Shown: positions 40,901 to 52,832, counted from the stretch's first letter. The stretch: 64,000 nucleotides of DNA from Pratylenchus scribneri (GCA_030063045.1 JAQSEB010000048.1:806001-870000), one strand, 5' to 3'. Made by a program: numbers and translations. The notes: generated by a model not told the origin, from the letters alone.

Positions 40901-43900
40901 TTTTCTAAGTCTAAAAATTAATCTTAATTTGTTTAGCGGATGCCGCGAATTGACTAAGATATATTTTTCCGAGTCTAAAGATTAATCTTAATTAGGTTAG
41001 CGGATGCCGCAAAATCATTTAGAATTATTTTTCTGAGTCTAAAAATTAATCTTATTTATGTTAGCGGATGCCGCAAAATCATTAAGAATTATTTTTCTGA
41101 GTCTAAAAATTAATCTTAATTAGGTTCGCGGATGCCGCAAAATCATTTAGAATTATTTTTCTGAGTCTAAAAATTAATCTTAATTTGTTTAGCGGATGCC
41201 GCAAAATCATTTAGAATTATTTTTCTGAGTCTAAAAATTAATCTTAATTAGGTTCGCGGATGCCGCAAAATCATTTAGAATTATTTTTCTGAGTCTAAAA
41301 ATTAATCTTAATTAGGTTCGCGGATGCCGCAAAATCATTTAGAATTATTTTTCTGAGTCTAAAAATTAATCTTAATTTGTTTAGCGGATGCCGCAAAATC
41401 ATTAAGAATTATTTTTCTGAGTCTAAAAATTAATCTTAATTAGGTTCGCGGATGCCGCAAAATCATTTAGAATTATTTTTCTGAGTCTAAAAATTAATCT
41501 TAATTTGTTTAGCGGATGCCGCAAAATCATTAAGAATTATTTTTCTGAGTCTAAAAATTAATCTTAATTTGTTTAGCGGATGCCGCGAATTGACTAAGAT
41601 ATATTTTTCCGAGTCTAAAGATTAATCTTAATTTGTTTAGCGGATGCCGCGAATTGACTAAGATATATTTTTCTGAGTCTAAAGATTAATCTTAATTTGT
41701 TTAGCGGATGCCGCAAAATCATTTAGAATTATTTTTCTGAGTCTAAAAATTAATCTTAATTAGGTTAGCGGATGCCGCAAAATCATTTAGAATTATTTTT
41801 CTGAGTCTAAAAATTAATCTTAATTAGGTTCGCGGATGCCGCAAAATCATTAAGAATTATTTTTCTGAGTCTAAAAATTAATCTTAATTTGTTTAGCGGA
41901 TGCCGCAAAATCATTTAGAATTATTTTTCTGAGTCTAAAAATTAATCTTAATTTGTTTAGCAGATGCCGCAAAATCATTTAGAATTATTTTTCTGAGTCT
42001 AAAAATTAATCTTAATTTGTTTAGCGGATGCCGCAAAATCATTTAGAATTATTTTTCTGAGTCTAAAAATTAATCTTAATTTGTTTAGCGGATGCCGCAA
42101 AATCATTTAGAATTATTTTTCTGAGTCTAAAAATTAATCTTAATTAGGTTAGCGGATGCCGCAAAATCATTTAGAATTATTTTTCTGAGTCTAAAAATTA
42201 ATCTTAATTAGGTTCGCGGATGCCGCAAAATCATTAAGAATTATTTTTCTGAGTCTAAAAATTAATCTTAATTTGTTTAGCGGATGCCGCAAAATCATTT
42301 AGAATTATTTTTCTGAGTCTAAAAATTAATCTTAATTTGTTTAGCGGATGCCGCAAAATCATTTAGAATTATTTTTCTGAGTCTAAAAATTAATCTTAAT
42401 TTGTTTAGCGGATGCCGCAAAATCATTTAGAATTATTTTTCTGAGTCTAAAAATTAATCTTAATTTGTTTAGCGGATGCCGCAAAATCATTTAGAATTAT
42501 TTTTCTGAGTCTAAAAATTAATCTTAATTTGTTTAGCGGATGCCGCAAAATCATTTAGAATTATTTTTCTGAGTCTAAAAATTAATCTTAATTTGTTTAG
42601 CGGATGCCGCAAAATCATTTAGAATTATTTTTCTGAGTCTAAAAATTAATCTTAATTTGTTTAGCGGATGCCGCAAAATCATTTAGAATTATTTTTCTGA
42701 GTCTAAAAATTAATCTTAATTTGTTTAGCGGATGCCGCAAAATCATTTAGAATTATTTTTCTGAGTCTAAAAATTAATCTTAATTTGTTTAGCGGATGCC
42801 GCGAATTGACTAAGATATATTTTTCCGAGTCTAAAGATTAATCTTAATTTGTTTAGCGGATGCCGCGAATTGACTAAGATATATTTTTCTGAGTCTAAAG
42901 ATTAATCTTAATTTGTTTAGCGGATGCCGCAAAATCATTTAGAATTATTTTTCTGAGTCTAAAAATTAATCTTAATTAGGTTAGCGGATGCCGCAAAATC
43001 ATTTAGAATTATTTTTCTGAGTCTAAAAATTAATCTTAATTAGGTTCGCGGATGCCGCAAAATCATTAAGAATTATTTTTCTGAGTCTAAAAATTAATCT
43101 TAATTTGTTTAGCGGATGCCGCAAAATCATTTAGAATTATTTTTCTGAGTCTAAAAATTAATCTTAATTTGTTTAGCGGATGCCGCAAAATCATTTAGAA
43201 TTATTTTTCTGAGTCTAAAATTTAATCTTAATTTGTTTAGCGGATGCCGCAAAATCATTTAGAATTATTTTTCTGAGTCTAAAAATTAATCTTAATTTGT
43301 TTAGCGGATGCCGCAAAATCATTTAGAATTATTTTTCTGAGTCTAAAAATTAATCTTAATTTGTTTAGCGGATGCCGCGAATTGACTAAGATATATTTTT
43401 CCGAGTCTAAAAATTAATCTTAATTAGGTTAGCGGATGCCGCAAAATCATTTAAAATTATTTTTCTGTGTCTAAAAATTAATCTTAATTAGGTTAGCGGA
43501 TGCCGCAAAATCATTTAGAATTATTTTTCTGAGTCTAAAAATTAATCTTAATTAGGTTCGCGGATGCCGCAAAATCATTAAGAATTATTTTTCTGAGTCT
43601 AAAAATTAATCTTAATTTGTTTAGCGGATGCCGCAAAATCATTTAGAATTATTTTTCTGAGTCTAAAAATTAATCTTAATTTGTTTAGCGGATGCCGCAA
43701 AATCATTTAGAATTATTTTTCTGAGTCTAAAAATTAATCTTAATTTGTTTAGCGGATGCCGCAAAATCATTTAGAATTATTTTTCTGAGTCTAAAAATTA
43801 ATCTTAATTTGTTTAGCGGATGCCGCAAAATCATTTAGAATTATTTTTCTGAGTCTAAAAATTAATCTTAATTTGTTTAGCGGATGCCGCGAATTGACAA

Positions 43901-46900
43901 AGATATATTTTTCCGAGTCTAAAAATTAATCTTAATTAGGTTAGCGGATGCCGCAAAATCATTTAGAATTATTTTTCTGAGTCTAAAAATTAATCTTAAT
44001 TAGGTTAGCGGATGCCGCAAAATCATTTAGAATTATTTTTCTGAGTCTAAAGATTAATCTTAATTTGTTTAGCGGATGCCGCGAATTGACTTAGATATAT
44101 TTTTCCGAGTCTAAAAATTAATCTTAATTAGGTTAGCGGATGCCGCAAAATCATTAAGAATTATTTTTCTGAGTCTAAAAATTAATCTTAATTAGGTTAG
44201 CGGATGCCGCAAAATCATTTAGAATTATTTTTCTGAGTCTAAAAATTAATCTTAATTTGTTTAGCGGATGCCGCAAAATCATTTAGAATTATTTTTCTGA
44301 GTCTAAAAATTAATCTTAATTTGTTTAGCGGATGCCGCAAAATCATTTAGAATTATTTTTCTGAGTCTAAAAATTAATCTTAAATAGTTTAGCGGATGCC
44401 GCGAATTGACTAAGATATATTTTTCCGAGTCTAAAAATTAATCTTAATTTGTTTAGCGGATGCCGCAAAATCATTTAGAATTATTTTTCTGAGTCTAAAA
44501 ATTAATCTTAATTTGTTTAGCGGATGCCGCAAAATCATTTAGAATTATTTTTCTGAGTTTAAAAATTAATCTTAATTAGGTTAGCGGATGCCGCAAAATC
44601 ATTAAGAATTATTTTTCTGAGTCTAAAAATTAATCTTAATTAGGTTAGCGGATGCCGCAAAATCATTAAGAATTATTTTTCTAAGTCTAAAAATTAATCT
44701 TAATTTGTTTAGCGGATGCCGCAAAATCATTTAGAATTATTTTTCTGAGTCTAAAAATTAATCTTAATTTGTTTAGCGGATGCCGCAAAATCATTTAGAA
44801 TTATTTTTCTGAGTCTAAAAATTAATCTTATTTAGGTTAGCGGATGCCGCAAAATCATTTAGAATTATTTTTCTGAGTCTAAAAATTAATCTTAATTAGG
44901 TTAGCGGATGCCGCAAAATCATTAAGAATTATTTTTCTAAGTCTAAAAATTAATCTTAATTAGGTTAGCGGATGCCGCAAAATCATTTAGAATTATTTTT
45001 CTGAGTCTAAAAATTAATCTTAATTAGGTTAGCGGATGCCGCAAAATCATTTAGAATTATTTTTCTGAGTCTAAAAATTAATCTTAAATAGTTTAGCGGA
45101 TGCCGCGAATTGACTAAGATATATTTTTCCGAGTCTAAAGATTAATCTTAATTTGTTTAGCGGATGCCGCAAAATCATTTAGAATTATTTTTCTGAGTCT
45201 AAAAATTAATCTTAATTTGTTTAGCGGATGCCGCAAAATCATTTAGAATTATTTTTCTAAGTCTAAAAATTAATCTTAATTAGGTTAGCGGATGCCGCAA
45301 AATCATTTAGAATTATTTTTCTGAGTCTAAAAATTAATCTTAAATAGTTTAGCGGATGCCGCGAATTGACTAAGATATATTTTTCCGAGTCTAAAGATTA
45401 ATCTTAATTAGGTTAGCGGATGCCGCAAAATCATTTAGAATTATTTTTCTGAGTCTAAAAATTAATCTTAAATAGGTTAGCGGATGCCGCAAAATCATTT
45501 AGAATTATTTTTCTGAGTCAAAAAATTAATCTTAATTAGGTTAGCGGATGCCGCAAAATCATTTAGAATTATTTTTCTGAGTCAAAAAATTAATCTTAAT
45601 TAGGTTAGCGGATGCCGCAAAATCATTTAGAATTATTTTTCTGAGTCTAAAAATTAATCTTATTTATGTTAGCGGATGCCGCAAAATCATTAAGAATTAT
45701 TTTTCTAAGTCTAAAAATTAATCTTAATTTGTTTAGCGGATGCCGCAAAATCATTTAGAATTATTTTTCTGAGTCTAAAAATTAATCTTAAAAAGTTTAG
45801 CGGATGCCGCAAAATCATTATTTTTCTGAGTCTAAAAATTAATCTTAATTTGTTTAGCGGATGCCGCAAAATCATTATTTTTCTGAGTCTAAAAATTAAT
45901 CTTAATTTGTTTAGCGAATGCCGCAAAATCATTTAGAATTATTTTTCTGAGTCTAAAAATTAATCTTAATTTGTTTAGCGGATGCCGCAAAATCATTTAG
46001 AATTATTTTTCTGAGTCTAAAAATTAATCTTAATTTGTTTAGCGGATGCCGCGAATTGACTAAGATATATTTTTCCGAGTCTAAAGATTAATCTTAATTA
46101 GGTTAGCGGATGCCGCGAATTGACTAAGATATATTTTTCTGAGTCTAAAGATTAATCTTAATTAGGTTAGCGGATGCCGCGAATTGACTAAGATATATTT
46201 TTCTGAGTCTAAAAATTAATCTTAATTTGTTTAGCGGATGCCGCAAAATCATTTAGAATTATTTTTCTAAGTCTAAAAATTAATCTTAATTAGGTTAGCG
46301 GATGCCGCAAAATCATTTAGAATTATTTTTCTGAGTCTAAAAATTAATCTTATTTATGTTAGCGGATGCCGCAAAATCATTAAGATATATTTTTCTAAGT
46401 CTAAAAATTAATCTTAATTTGTTTAGCGGATGCCGCAAAATCATTTAGAATTATTTTTCTGAGTCTAAAGATTAATCTTAATTAGGTTAGCGGATGCCGC
46501 GAATTGACTAAGATATATTTTTCTGAGTCTAAAAATTAATCTTAATTTGTTTAGCGGATGCCGCAAAATCATTTAGAATTATTTTTCTAAGTCTAAAAAT
46601 TAATCTTAATTAGGTTAGCGGATGCCGCAAAATCATTTAGAATTATTTTTCTGAGTCTAAAAATTAATCTTAAATAGTTTAGCGGATGCCGCGAATTGAC
46701 TAAGATATATTTTTCTAAGTCTAAAAATTAATCTTAATTAGGTTAGCGGATGCCGCAAAATCATTTAGAATTATTTTTCTGAGTCTAAAAATTAATCTTA
46801 AATAGTTTAGCGGATGCCGCGAATTGACTAAGATATATTTTTCCGAGTCTAAAAATTAATCTTAAATAGGTTAGCGGATGCCGCAAAATCATTTAGAATT

Positions 46901-48046
46901 ATTTTTCTGAGTCTAAAAATTAATCTTAAATAGTTTAGCGGATGCCGCGAATTGACTAAGATATATTTTTCCGAGTCTAAAGATTAATCTTAATTAGGTT
47001 AGCGGATGCCGCAAAATCATTTAGAATTATTTTTCTGAGTCTAAAAATTAATCTTATTTATGTTAGCGGATGCCGCAAAATCATTAAGAATTATTTTTCT
47101 GAGTCTAAAAATTAATCTTATTTATGTTAGCGGATGCCGCAAAATCATTAAGAATTATTTTTCTGAGTCTAAAAATTAATCTTAATTAGGTTAGCGGATG
47201 CCGCAAAATCATTTAGAATTATTTTTCTGAGTCTAAAAATTAATCTTAATTAGGTAAGCGGATGCCGCAAAATCATTTAGAATTATTTTTCTGAGTCTAA
47301 AAATTAATCTTATTTATGTTAGCGGATGCCGCAAAATCATTAAGAATTATTTTTCTAAGTCTAAAAATTAATCTTAATTTGTTTAGCGGATGCCGCGAAT
47401 TGACTAAGATATATTTTTCCGAGTCTAAAGATTAATCTTAATTAGGTTAGCGGATGCCGCGAATTGACTAAGATATATTTTTCTGAGTCTAAAAATTAAT
47501 CTTAATTTGTTTAGCGGATGCCGCAAAATCATTTAGAATTATTTTTCTGAGTCTAAAAATTAATCTTAATTTGTTTAGCGGATGCCGCAAAATCATTATT
47601 TTTCTGAGTCTAAAAATTAATCTTAATTTGTTTAGCGGATGCCGCAAAATCATTATTTTTCTGAGTCTAAAAATTAATCTTAATTTGTTTAGCGGATGCC
47701 GCAAAATCATTTAGAATTATTTTTCTGAGTCTAAAAATTAATCTTAATTTGTTTAGCGGATGCCGCAAAATCATTTAGAATTATTTTTCTGAGTCTAAAA
47801 ATTAATCTTAATTTGTTTAGCGTATGCCGCAAAATCATTTAGAATTATTTTTCTGAGTCTAAAAATTAATCTTAATTAGGTTCGCGGATGCCGCAAAATC
47901 ATTTAGAATTATTTTTCTGAGTCTAAAAATTAATCTTAATTTGTTTAGCGGATGCCGCAAAATCATTAAGAATTATTTTTCTAAGTCTAAAAATTAATCT
48001 TAATTTGTTTAGCGGATGCCGCAAAATCATTAAGAATTATTTTTCT
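34919..48046. repeat. Satellite 2: 64-bp tandem array
   Basis: Roughly 205 head-to-tail monomers of 64 bp. The constant part is GAGTCTAAAAATTAATCTTA followed by a variable AT stretch (ATTTG, ATTAGG, AATAG, TTTAGG) and GCGGATGCCGC. Two main types differ after that motif: AAAATCATTTAGAATTATTT or GAATTGACTAAGATATATTT. The motif is a hairpin with stem GCGG/CCGC and loop ATG. The first 3.8 kb is more diverse than the rest. Higher-order repetition is present: a paired-variant signature at 41,587 recurs at 42,803, exactly 19 monomers later. A few 57-bp monomers occur near 45.8 and 47.6 kb. No genes are supported. Confidence 0.96.
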
Positions 48047-48139
48047 TCTCTCAGTACTATTAACGGTAAATTTTCTAATTAATTAATAATTTTGATATGA
48101 TTTATATAAAAATTCAAGTTAGCAATATACATTACCACA

Positions 48140-48364
48140 TTGCTGCAAAACAATGATTTTCTTCTGATCCTTTATGTCCAATTCAATTGGATTTTCAATT
48201 TTGGTTGCATCGCATTGCCATCATTCTTTCTTTTTTGGGCTTCAGAAGAAATTCGGGATCGATTCAAGAATGATTTGCAAAAAATTATGCCAAAAAATAT
48301 CTTCAAACTTTTTTATAATGATTTTTCGACTACAAGAGTGCAGTCTTTGGATACAAATGGATGA
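48140..48364 (+). pseudogene. Last exon of an upstream 7TM receptor-like gene (fragment)
   Basis: A 74-codon frame has a strongly hydrophobic stretch (about residues 7-32) followed by FWASEEIRDRFKNDL and a short polar tail ending in a stop. This is the layout of a final transmembrane helix, helix 8 and cytoplasmic tail of a GPCR. The reading frame probably enters from an intron, so the first methionine need not be the true exon start. No other exon is present, since the 64-bp satellite begins 93 bp upstream. The 3' half is repeated at 52.7 kb. The family is not identified. It could be an intact terminal exon whose other exons were removed or pushed away by the satellite. Confidence 0.5.
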
Positions 48365-48842
48365 ATTTTCCAATTATAAATCCACTAACCATTATATATA
48401 AATTGAATTTTTCTATTGAATATTTTACTATTCTCTTAATGAATTATAATTCTAAACTTCTATTATCCTGATTCTTGATAGAAACTCAATTCCATCGGCT
48501 TCGGCCCAATTTAATGCAATTGAAAATAAATTCACCAAAATAACAAAATAATGATGGACAAAAAAATTTAATCGTTTTTCTTCATTTTTGGAATTCTTTT
48601 TTAAATGATGCATTTGATAAATGATTGCAGAAATGTTATTCCTTGAATATTTTACTGTTTAGTGTTTATAATCATTACAAATGAATACATGACTATATGA
48701 AGTGGATTACTAGTTACTACCACCTATCACCACAATTGAACATCATTTCGGCACCGGGTTGAATGAACACAAAACTCGACTAGAAAATTGAATTATAAAA
48801 TAATTTAATATAAAAAACTAACCAAATCAACATTGTACATTA

Positions 48843-49665
48843 CAGGGGTGGAACCGCAACTGAAAAAATCGCAACCGCAATTTGCTTCGCAATACTCGGA
48901 AAATTTTGGCAACCGCAATCGCATCGTAACTGAAACGCCGCAATTGCGGCAATCGCAACCGCAATCGCAATTTTTCAAAAATCATTTAAAAATAGAAAAA
49001 ATTCTTAAAATACTAAAAAAGTGAAATTTTTATCTAAAAAATTATATTAAATGATATTTCAATTTCAAAAATTTTTAATATTTTAAAAAACAAAATTGTT
49101 TTCTTATTTTGATATAAAAATGAATTTTTTTTCAAATTTTCTGGCTTCGAAGTTTGGCAAAATCGTCCCCAATAACCCCAGCCGATTTAATTTTTCGATA
49201 AAATTTTTTTCTCATTCTTTATAAAAAAGGTTGCATTTTTAAATGATGTATTAATATGGTTATTTATTGGGCATAGATAATTGGTTATTTTGTATGCGGT
49301 TTTTCATATTGCTTTTAATATTTGGCCAATTCTTTCAAAATAATACCACCAAAAATCATGAAATTTTGAAATTTTTTTTAATCTTAAAAAATTATGAAAT
49401 ATATTTTATGATTTAATTGAAAAATAAAGTAGAAAAAGAAAATATATTTTAAGTTTGTAAGAAAAAGAAATAATTTTTAATTAAAAAGGAATTCGTGTCA
49501 AAAAATTATCCAAATTTTTGGTTGAAACTAGCAAAGGGTCCCCCCTTTGCTTTTTTCGCAAATTTCCGCAACTTGACCACTTTTCGCAACCGCAATCGCA
49601 CCGCAACTAAAACGCCGCAATTGCGGCAATCGCAACCGCAATTCGCAATTGCGGTTCCACCCCTG
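48843..49665. mobile_element. Non-autonomous hAT-like element (823 bp)
   Basis: The element starts CAGGGGTGGAACCGCAA and ends with its exact inverse, a 17-bp perfect terminal inverted repeat. CAGGGGTGG ends are typical of hAT transposons. Both subterminal regions are packed with short CGCAACCGCAAT-type repeats and share an AACGCCGCAATTGCGGCAAT segment. The AT-rich core has no transposase. Flanks are GTACATTA on the left and GTATCATTA on the right, which could be a decayed 8-bp target duplication. It is absent from the other duplication unit, so it inserted after the duplication or was lost there. Confidence 0.75.
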
Positions 49666-49989
49666 GTATCATTACATTTGAATTTTCATGTGCAGCCGTT
49701 GTTACAAATAAATTGCCTTTAAACTTTAAATACAATTATTAAAAATGGATGTAGGCAATAAGGAAAATAAAAAATAATATTAAAAATGAGACTGATGGGA
49801 AAACGGAAAAAGTAATAGATAAATAAAAATATTTTCAAAAATTTAGACTAAATAAAATTTCACGGTGTGTGAATATTTCCAATTTTTCCCAGCAACCCCC
49901 TCCCAATCCCAAGTCCCCATCCGCCCACTTCTTTGTCTATACTTTTTAAGGTTGTCCAATGAGGCTCTTTTACCCCTCCTTTGATCATT
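49666..49989. other. Intergenic, no feature seen
   Basis: AT-rich unique sequence between the hAT-like element and the conserved part of the duplication. A minus-strand open frame at 49,843-50,046 has low-complexity composition, no recognisable motif and no counterpart in the other unit. Confidence 0.6.
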
Positions 49990-50549
49990 CTTAACCGAAA
50001 ATAAGAGCAATAATTTTCGTTTTGTAAAGTCGAGAAAATCGTCCACTATGGCAAATGAGAAATAGTTTTATTAGTTTGCTAAATGAACAATTTTTGGTAT
50101 TTTTGTCTGTTATCCGCATACGGATTGATTAAAATGAAGGATATTAATAATAAAATTATGGATATCCCCTAAAAATCTTAACCCTATACCGGATGATCTC
50201 TATAGGACATATTTCACGTTTCTCCAATTTAACCAAAAATATGGGCAGATAACATTTTTCAGTACCAGACAATGACAAAAGCATTCATGGGTGGACAATT
50301 CCAGATGCATTTTTCAGTACTAGGTATCGAATTTTATTATTCGCGAAAATTAAGGGTAAATTTTTAAATTTCTCCACAAATACTCTTACGACAAAATTTT
50401 ATTTTTAATTTCGAGTTATAATGCAGCGTAAATTCTTATATTTATTTTTTCAAAAGGCTTAAATTTTAGCCGAGCTATTTTTAGTGTGGTGTTTTAAAAA
50501 ATAAATTTAAAAAAATTAATTAATTATTTTTAGATTCTATTCATTCGTT

Positions 50550-50770
50550 ATACATATTTAATTTCTAGCTAACTAAAAAATTGCCCTACAAATTTCTAGG
50601 AACCGGGGCCGGATTCCTAAATTCGAAGTTCATTTTTTTCGCGTGACTTATGCATAAAAAAATTATAAAATTCGGCTGCCATAAAAATAATTCTCACGCA
50701 ATCGGGGGCCACTATTAAATAGGAGGAAATACAAATTTTATTCTATTAATTGGAAATATAATTTTTCTTA
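50550..50770. other. Well-conserved non-coding block, left unit
   Basis: This stretch, which includes GGAACCGGGGCCGGATTCC and CTCACGCAATCGGGGGCC, is nearly unchanged in the right unit at about 54,310-54,500, while sequence around it carries many indels. It could be regulatory or part of a transcript. No function is identified. Confidence 0.35.
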
Positions 50771-50886
50771 TTAATATTTGATTAATTTCCCAATCCAACT
50801 CCATTTTTAACTGACTGTGAGGTAGAAAAAAAATTTTGTAAATTAATTTTTGACTATTCTTTCTGATTCTTCTCATTTTTTTACAG

Positions 50887-50943
50887 AACTCAGCCGGAAT
50901 ATTGTGGTCAAAATTGTATGCCGTGAACTTCAATTGTGACTAA
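50887..50943 (+). other. Possible short terminal exon (18 codons), left copy
   Basis: The segment follows a good acceptor (TTTTTTACAG) and is open for 18 codons to a TAA. It reads NSAGILWSKLYAVNFNCD; the copy at 54,662 reads NLTGILWSKLYAVNITSD, with the same length and stop. The central ten codons are identical. No upstream exon was found, so this may be only duplicated non-coding DNA. Confidence 0.22.
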
Positions 50944-52359
50944 ATTTATTTAAAAATTAAAGAACAGCTTGTACTGCTCAGTGCTCACTGCTTCAGCCAT
51001 CCTAATTCGTTAAAGTCAGTCTACTCTAATAATTAATTTTCACTTTAATTCAAATTCATATTATTTTTAACTTTTATAATGATTTAAATGTTCAAAAAAT
51101 CAAAAATTATAAACAAAAAAATGTTAAATTAATTTTTGATTTTTATAATTTTATTTTTAGTATATAAAAACAAATTTTTGAGTAAACAATTAAATGATTT
51201 TTAAACAAAATAAGTCAAATTACAAATTTTCAGTCCATTTCCAATAATCAAAATACCCAAAATTTATGTTATCATAAATAAAACTTTACAGAATTTTTAT
51301 TTCATTTTCTAAAAATCAAAACAAAAAAAATTTCATTTATCAAAACAGAAATAATTTTTTTTTTAAAATGGAAAAAATTCGGAATTTTTTTTATTTTCAA
51401 CATTTATTTTTAATAAGGGTACAATTAAGAATTTTCAATCCTATACAAATTTCAATCATTTCTCAAATTTTTTTGTCAGAGAATTATTTTTTATATTTTA
51501 ATTATTGCTAAATTAGTCCATTCAATTTCCTTCCAATTATCTGTATTTTTGGAACCTTTTTTGTACGGCAATATTCCCACCCAGTTCACAAACAAACATC
51601 AAATTTCGTTCTAAAATTCCCGAAAAATTTTCTTGGGAATATGACAAAAATAAATAATATGAAACATTTGTTTTTGTGATAAATTAATTAATTCAAATTT
51701 AATCTAACAATTTTCGCATTCTTCTATTAATTTTTTATATTATTTAATTCCTAAGCAAAAAAATGCAATTTAATTGTTTGTTTTATTATAATTTAATTTA
51801 TTATTATTATTGTTAAAAATATAATTTATTTTTTTTAAATTTATATTATTAAAATATTCAAGAAAAATCCAATAGGCAAAAATCTGAATTTTTAAGAATT
51901 GTTAAAATTATTGTTTTACAGTTCTTCTAATAATCGAAATCTTTTAATATTAATTATTTAAAAATTAAAAAAAACATATATTCTGTAAGAAATTTTCTAT
52001 AAATTTTCATTTTTAATCTAATTTTTGCTCAATTTTAGCCCAATATGAAAAAGGAAATAATATTAAATTAATAAATTGCTTATTTTTTCTGACTTTGATT
52101 AAATTATGTCGATAATATGTAAAGCAAAGGGAACCAAATTTTCCTATAGGAAAAAAGGCACATTTTGCTATTTTTATACCCCGTTCCCCGAGCCTCGCAA
52201 AATTTTCTCAATTTTTAGTCTTTTAATTTTACCGAAATTTTTATTAGACCCAAATTTAGTAAATTTTATTGAATTATTTTTACAATTTTATAGCTTGAAT
52301 GAAATAAATATTTTTTATGGAAATTAAAAATATAAAAATATTCCAAAGTTCAATAAAAA
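50944..52359. other. Intergenic region upstream of the chimeric gene
   Basis: Very AT-rich. One segment, about 51,561-51,690, is almost identical to 55,481-55,610 in the other unit, contains CGGCAATATTCCCACCCAG and an ATTCCC/GGGAAT inverted repeat, and lies some 700-800 bp before exon 1 in both. It is a candidate promoter or enhancer. A TTTTTAG about 140 bases before the start codon could serve as a splice or trans-splice acceptor. No gene is evident. Confidence 0.4.
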
Positions 52360-52832
52360 ATGGATTTTATTGGTACAATTTTCTTCAGAATTCATCAAAA
52401 AGACTCGGACATGGAAGATGGACTACAACAAAACAAAAGCCATCATGTTTATATCAATCAACCATTATTCACTCGACCAAATGCCACATTTAGTGAAAGA
52501 TTTGCTGTTGGTTTCACTTATTGTTTTGCCAGTGCCATTTTCCTCTTTTTGCAATTTTCAATTTTAACGGTAATTTAAATAAAATTTATATTAAATTGCC
52601 GAAAATGCCGTAAAAATTATATCTTTTGAAGTCCTAAACTACCCCATATCAAAATGTTCGATTTTAGGATTTGGTATTCTTTCTGTTTTGGGCTTCAGAA
52701 GAAATTCGGGATCGATTCAAGAATGATTTGCAAAAAATTATGCCAAAAAATATCTTCAAACTTTTTTATAATGATTTTTCGACTACAAGAGTGCAGTCTT
52801 TGGATACAAATGGATGTATTTTCCAATTATAA
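52360..52832 (+). CDS. Chimeric two-exon gene: Srt exon 1 joined to another receptor's last exon
   Basis: Exon 1 is 52,360-52,569 (70 codons, ATG to ILT); exon 2 is 52,668-52,832 (54 codons plus TAA). The 98-bp intron begins GTAATT and ends ATTTTAG, and both junctions are phase 0. The predicted protein is 124 residues. It has an N-terminal region with glycosylation motif NAT at 41-43, one membrane helix at about 48-79 running through the junction, then ASEEIRDRFK and the tail of the upstream receptor. Exon 1 is a close copy of the Srt-like gene's first exon with about four or five residue changes. Exon 2 comes from the duplicated fragment at 48.2 kb, with a four-residue extension because the stop TGA there is TGT here. 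It arose at a tandem-duplication junction. It lacks six of seven helices and cannot be a normal receptor. It may be expressed, interfering or dead. Confidence 0.45.

Larger units (their letters stand above)
48223..52675. repeat. Tandem duplication, left unit
   Basis: Two segments of this unit recur in the same order in the right unit: 48,223-48,567 (receptor terminal exon and its 3' flank) matches 52,676-53,049, and 49,990-52,675 matches 53,801-56,548. Between them this unit has 1.4 kb not shared with the other, including the hAT-like element. Matching stretches differ by many point changes and small indels, so the duplication is not recent. The right boundary lies in the first intron of the Srt-like gene. 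Confidence 0.85.

Noticed and set aside
45711..47710. Two 73-codon minus-strand frames in satellite 2
   Set aside because: They arise from 57-bp monomers that happen to be a multiple of three. The peptide is a direct reading of the repeat.
48174..48401. Alternative frame beginning KKFGIDSRM in the receptor fragment
   Set aside because: The GGCTTCAG before it resembles an acceptor, but the other frame continues a membrane helix into a typical GPCR tail, so this one was judged a shadow.
50715..50933. Minus-strand 72-codon frame
   Set aside because: AT-driven composition, and not preserved at the equivalent place in the right duplication unit.
52106..52327. 73-codon plus-strand frame upstream of the chimeric gene
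   Set aside because: Low-complexity composition rich in F, L, K and N, and broken in the matching segment of the right unit near 55,980-56,200.
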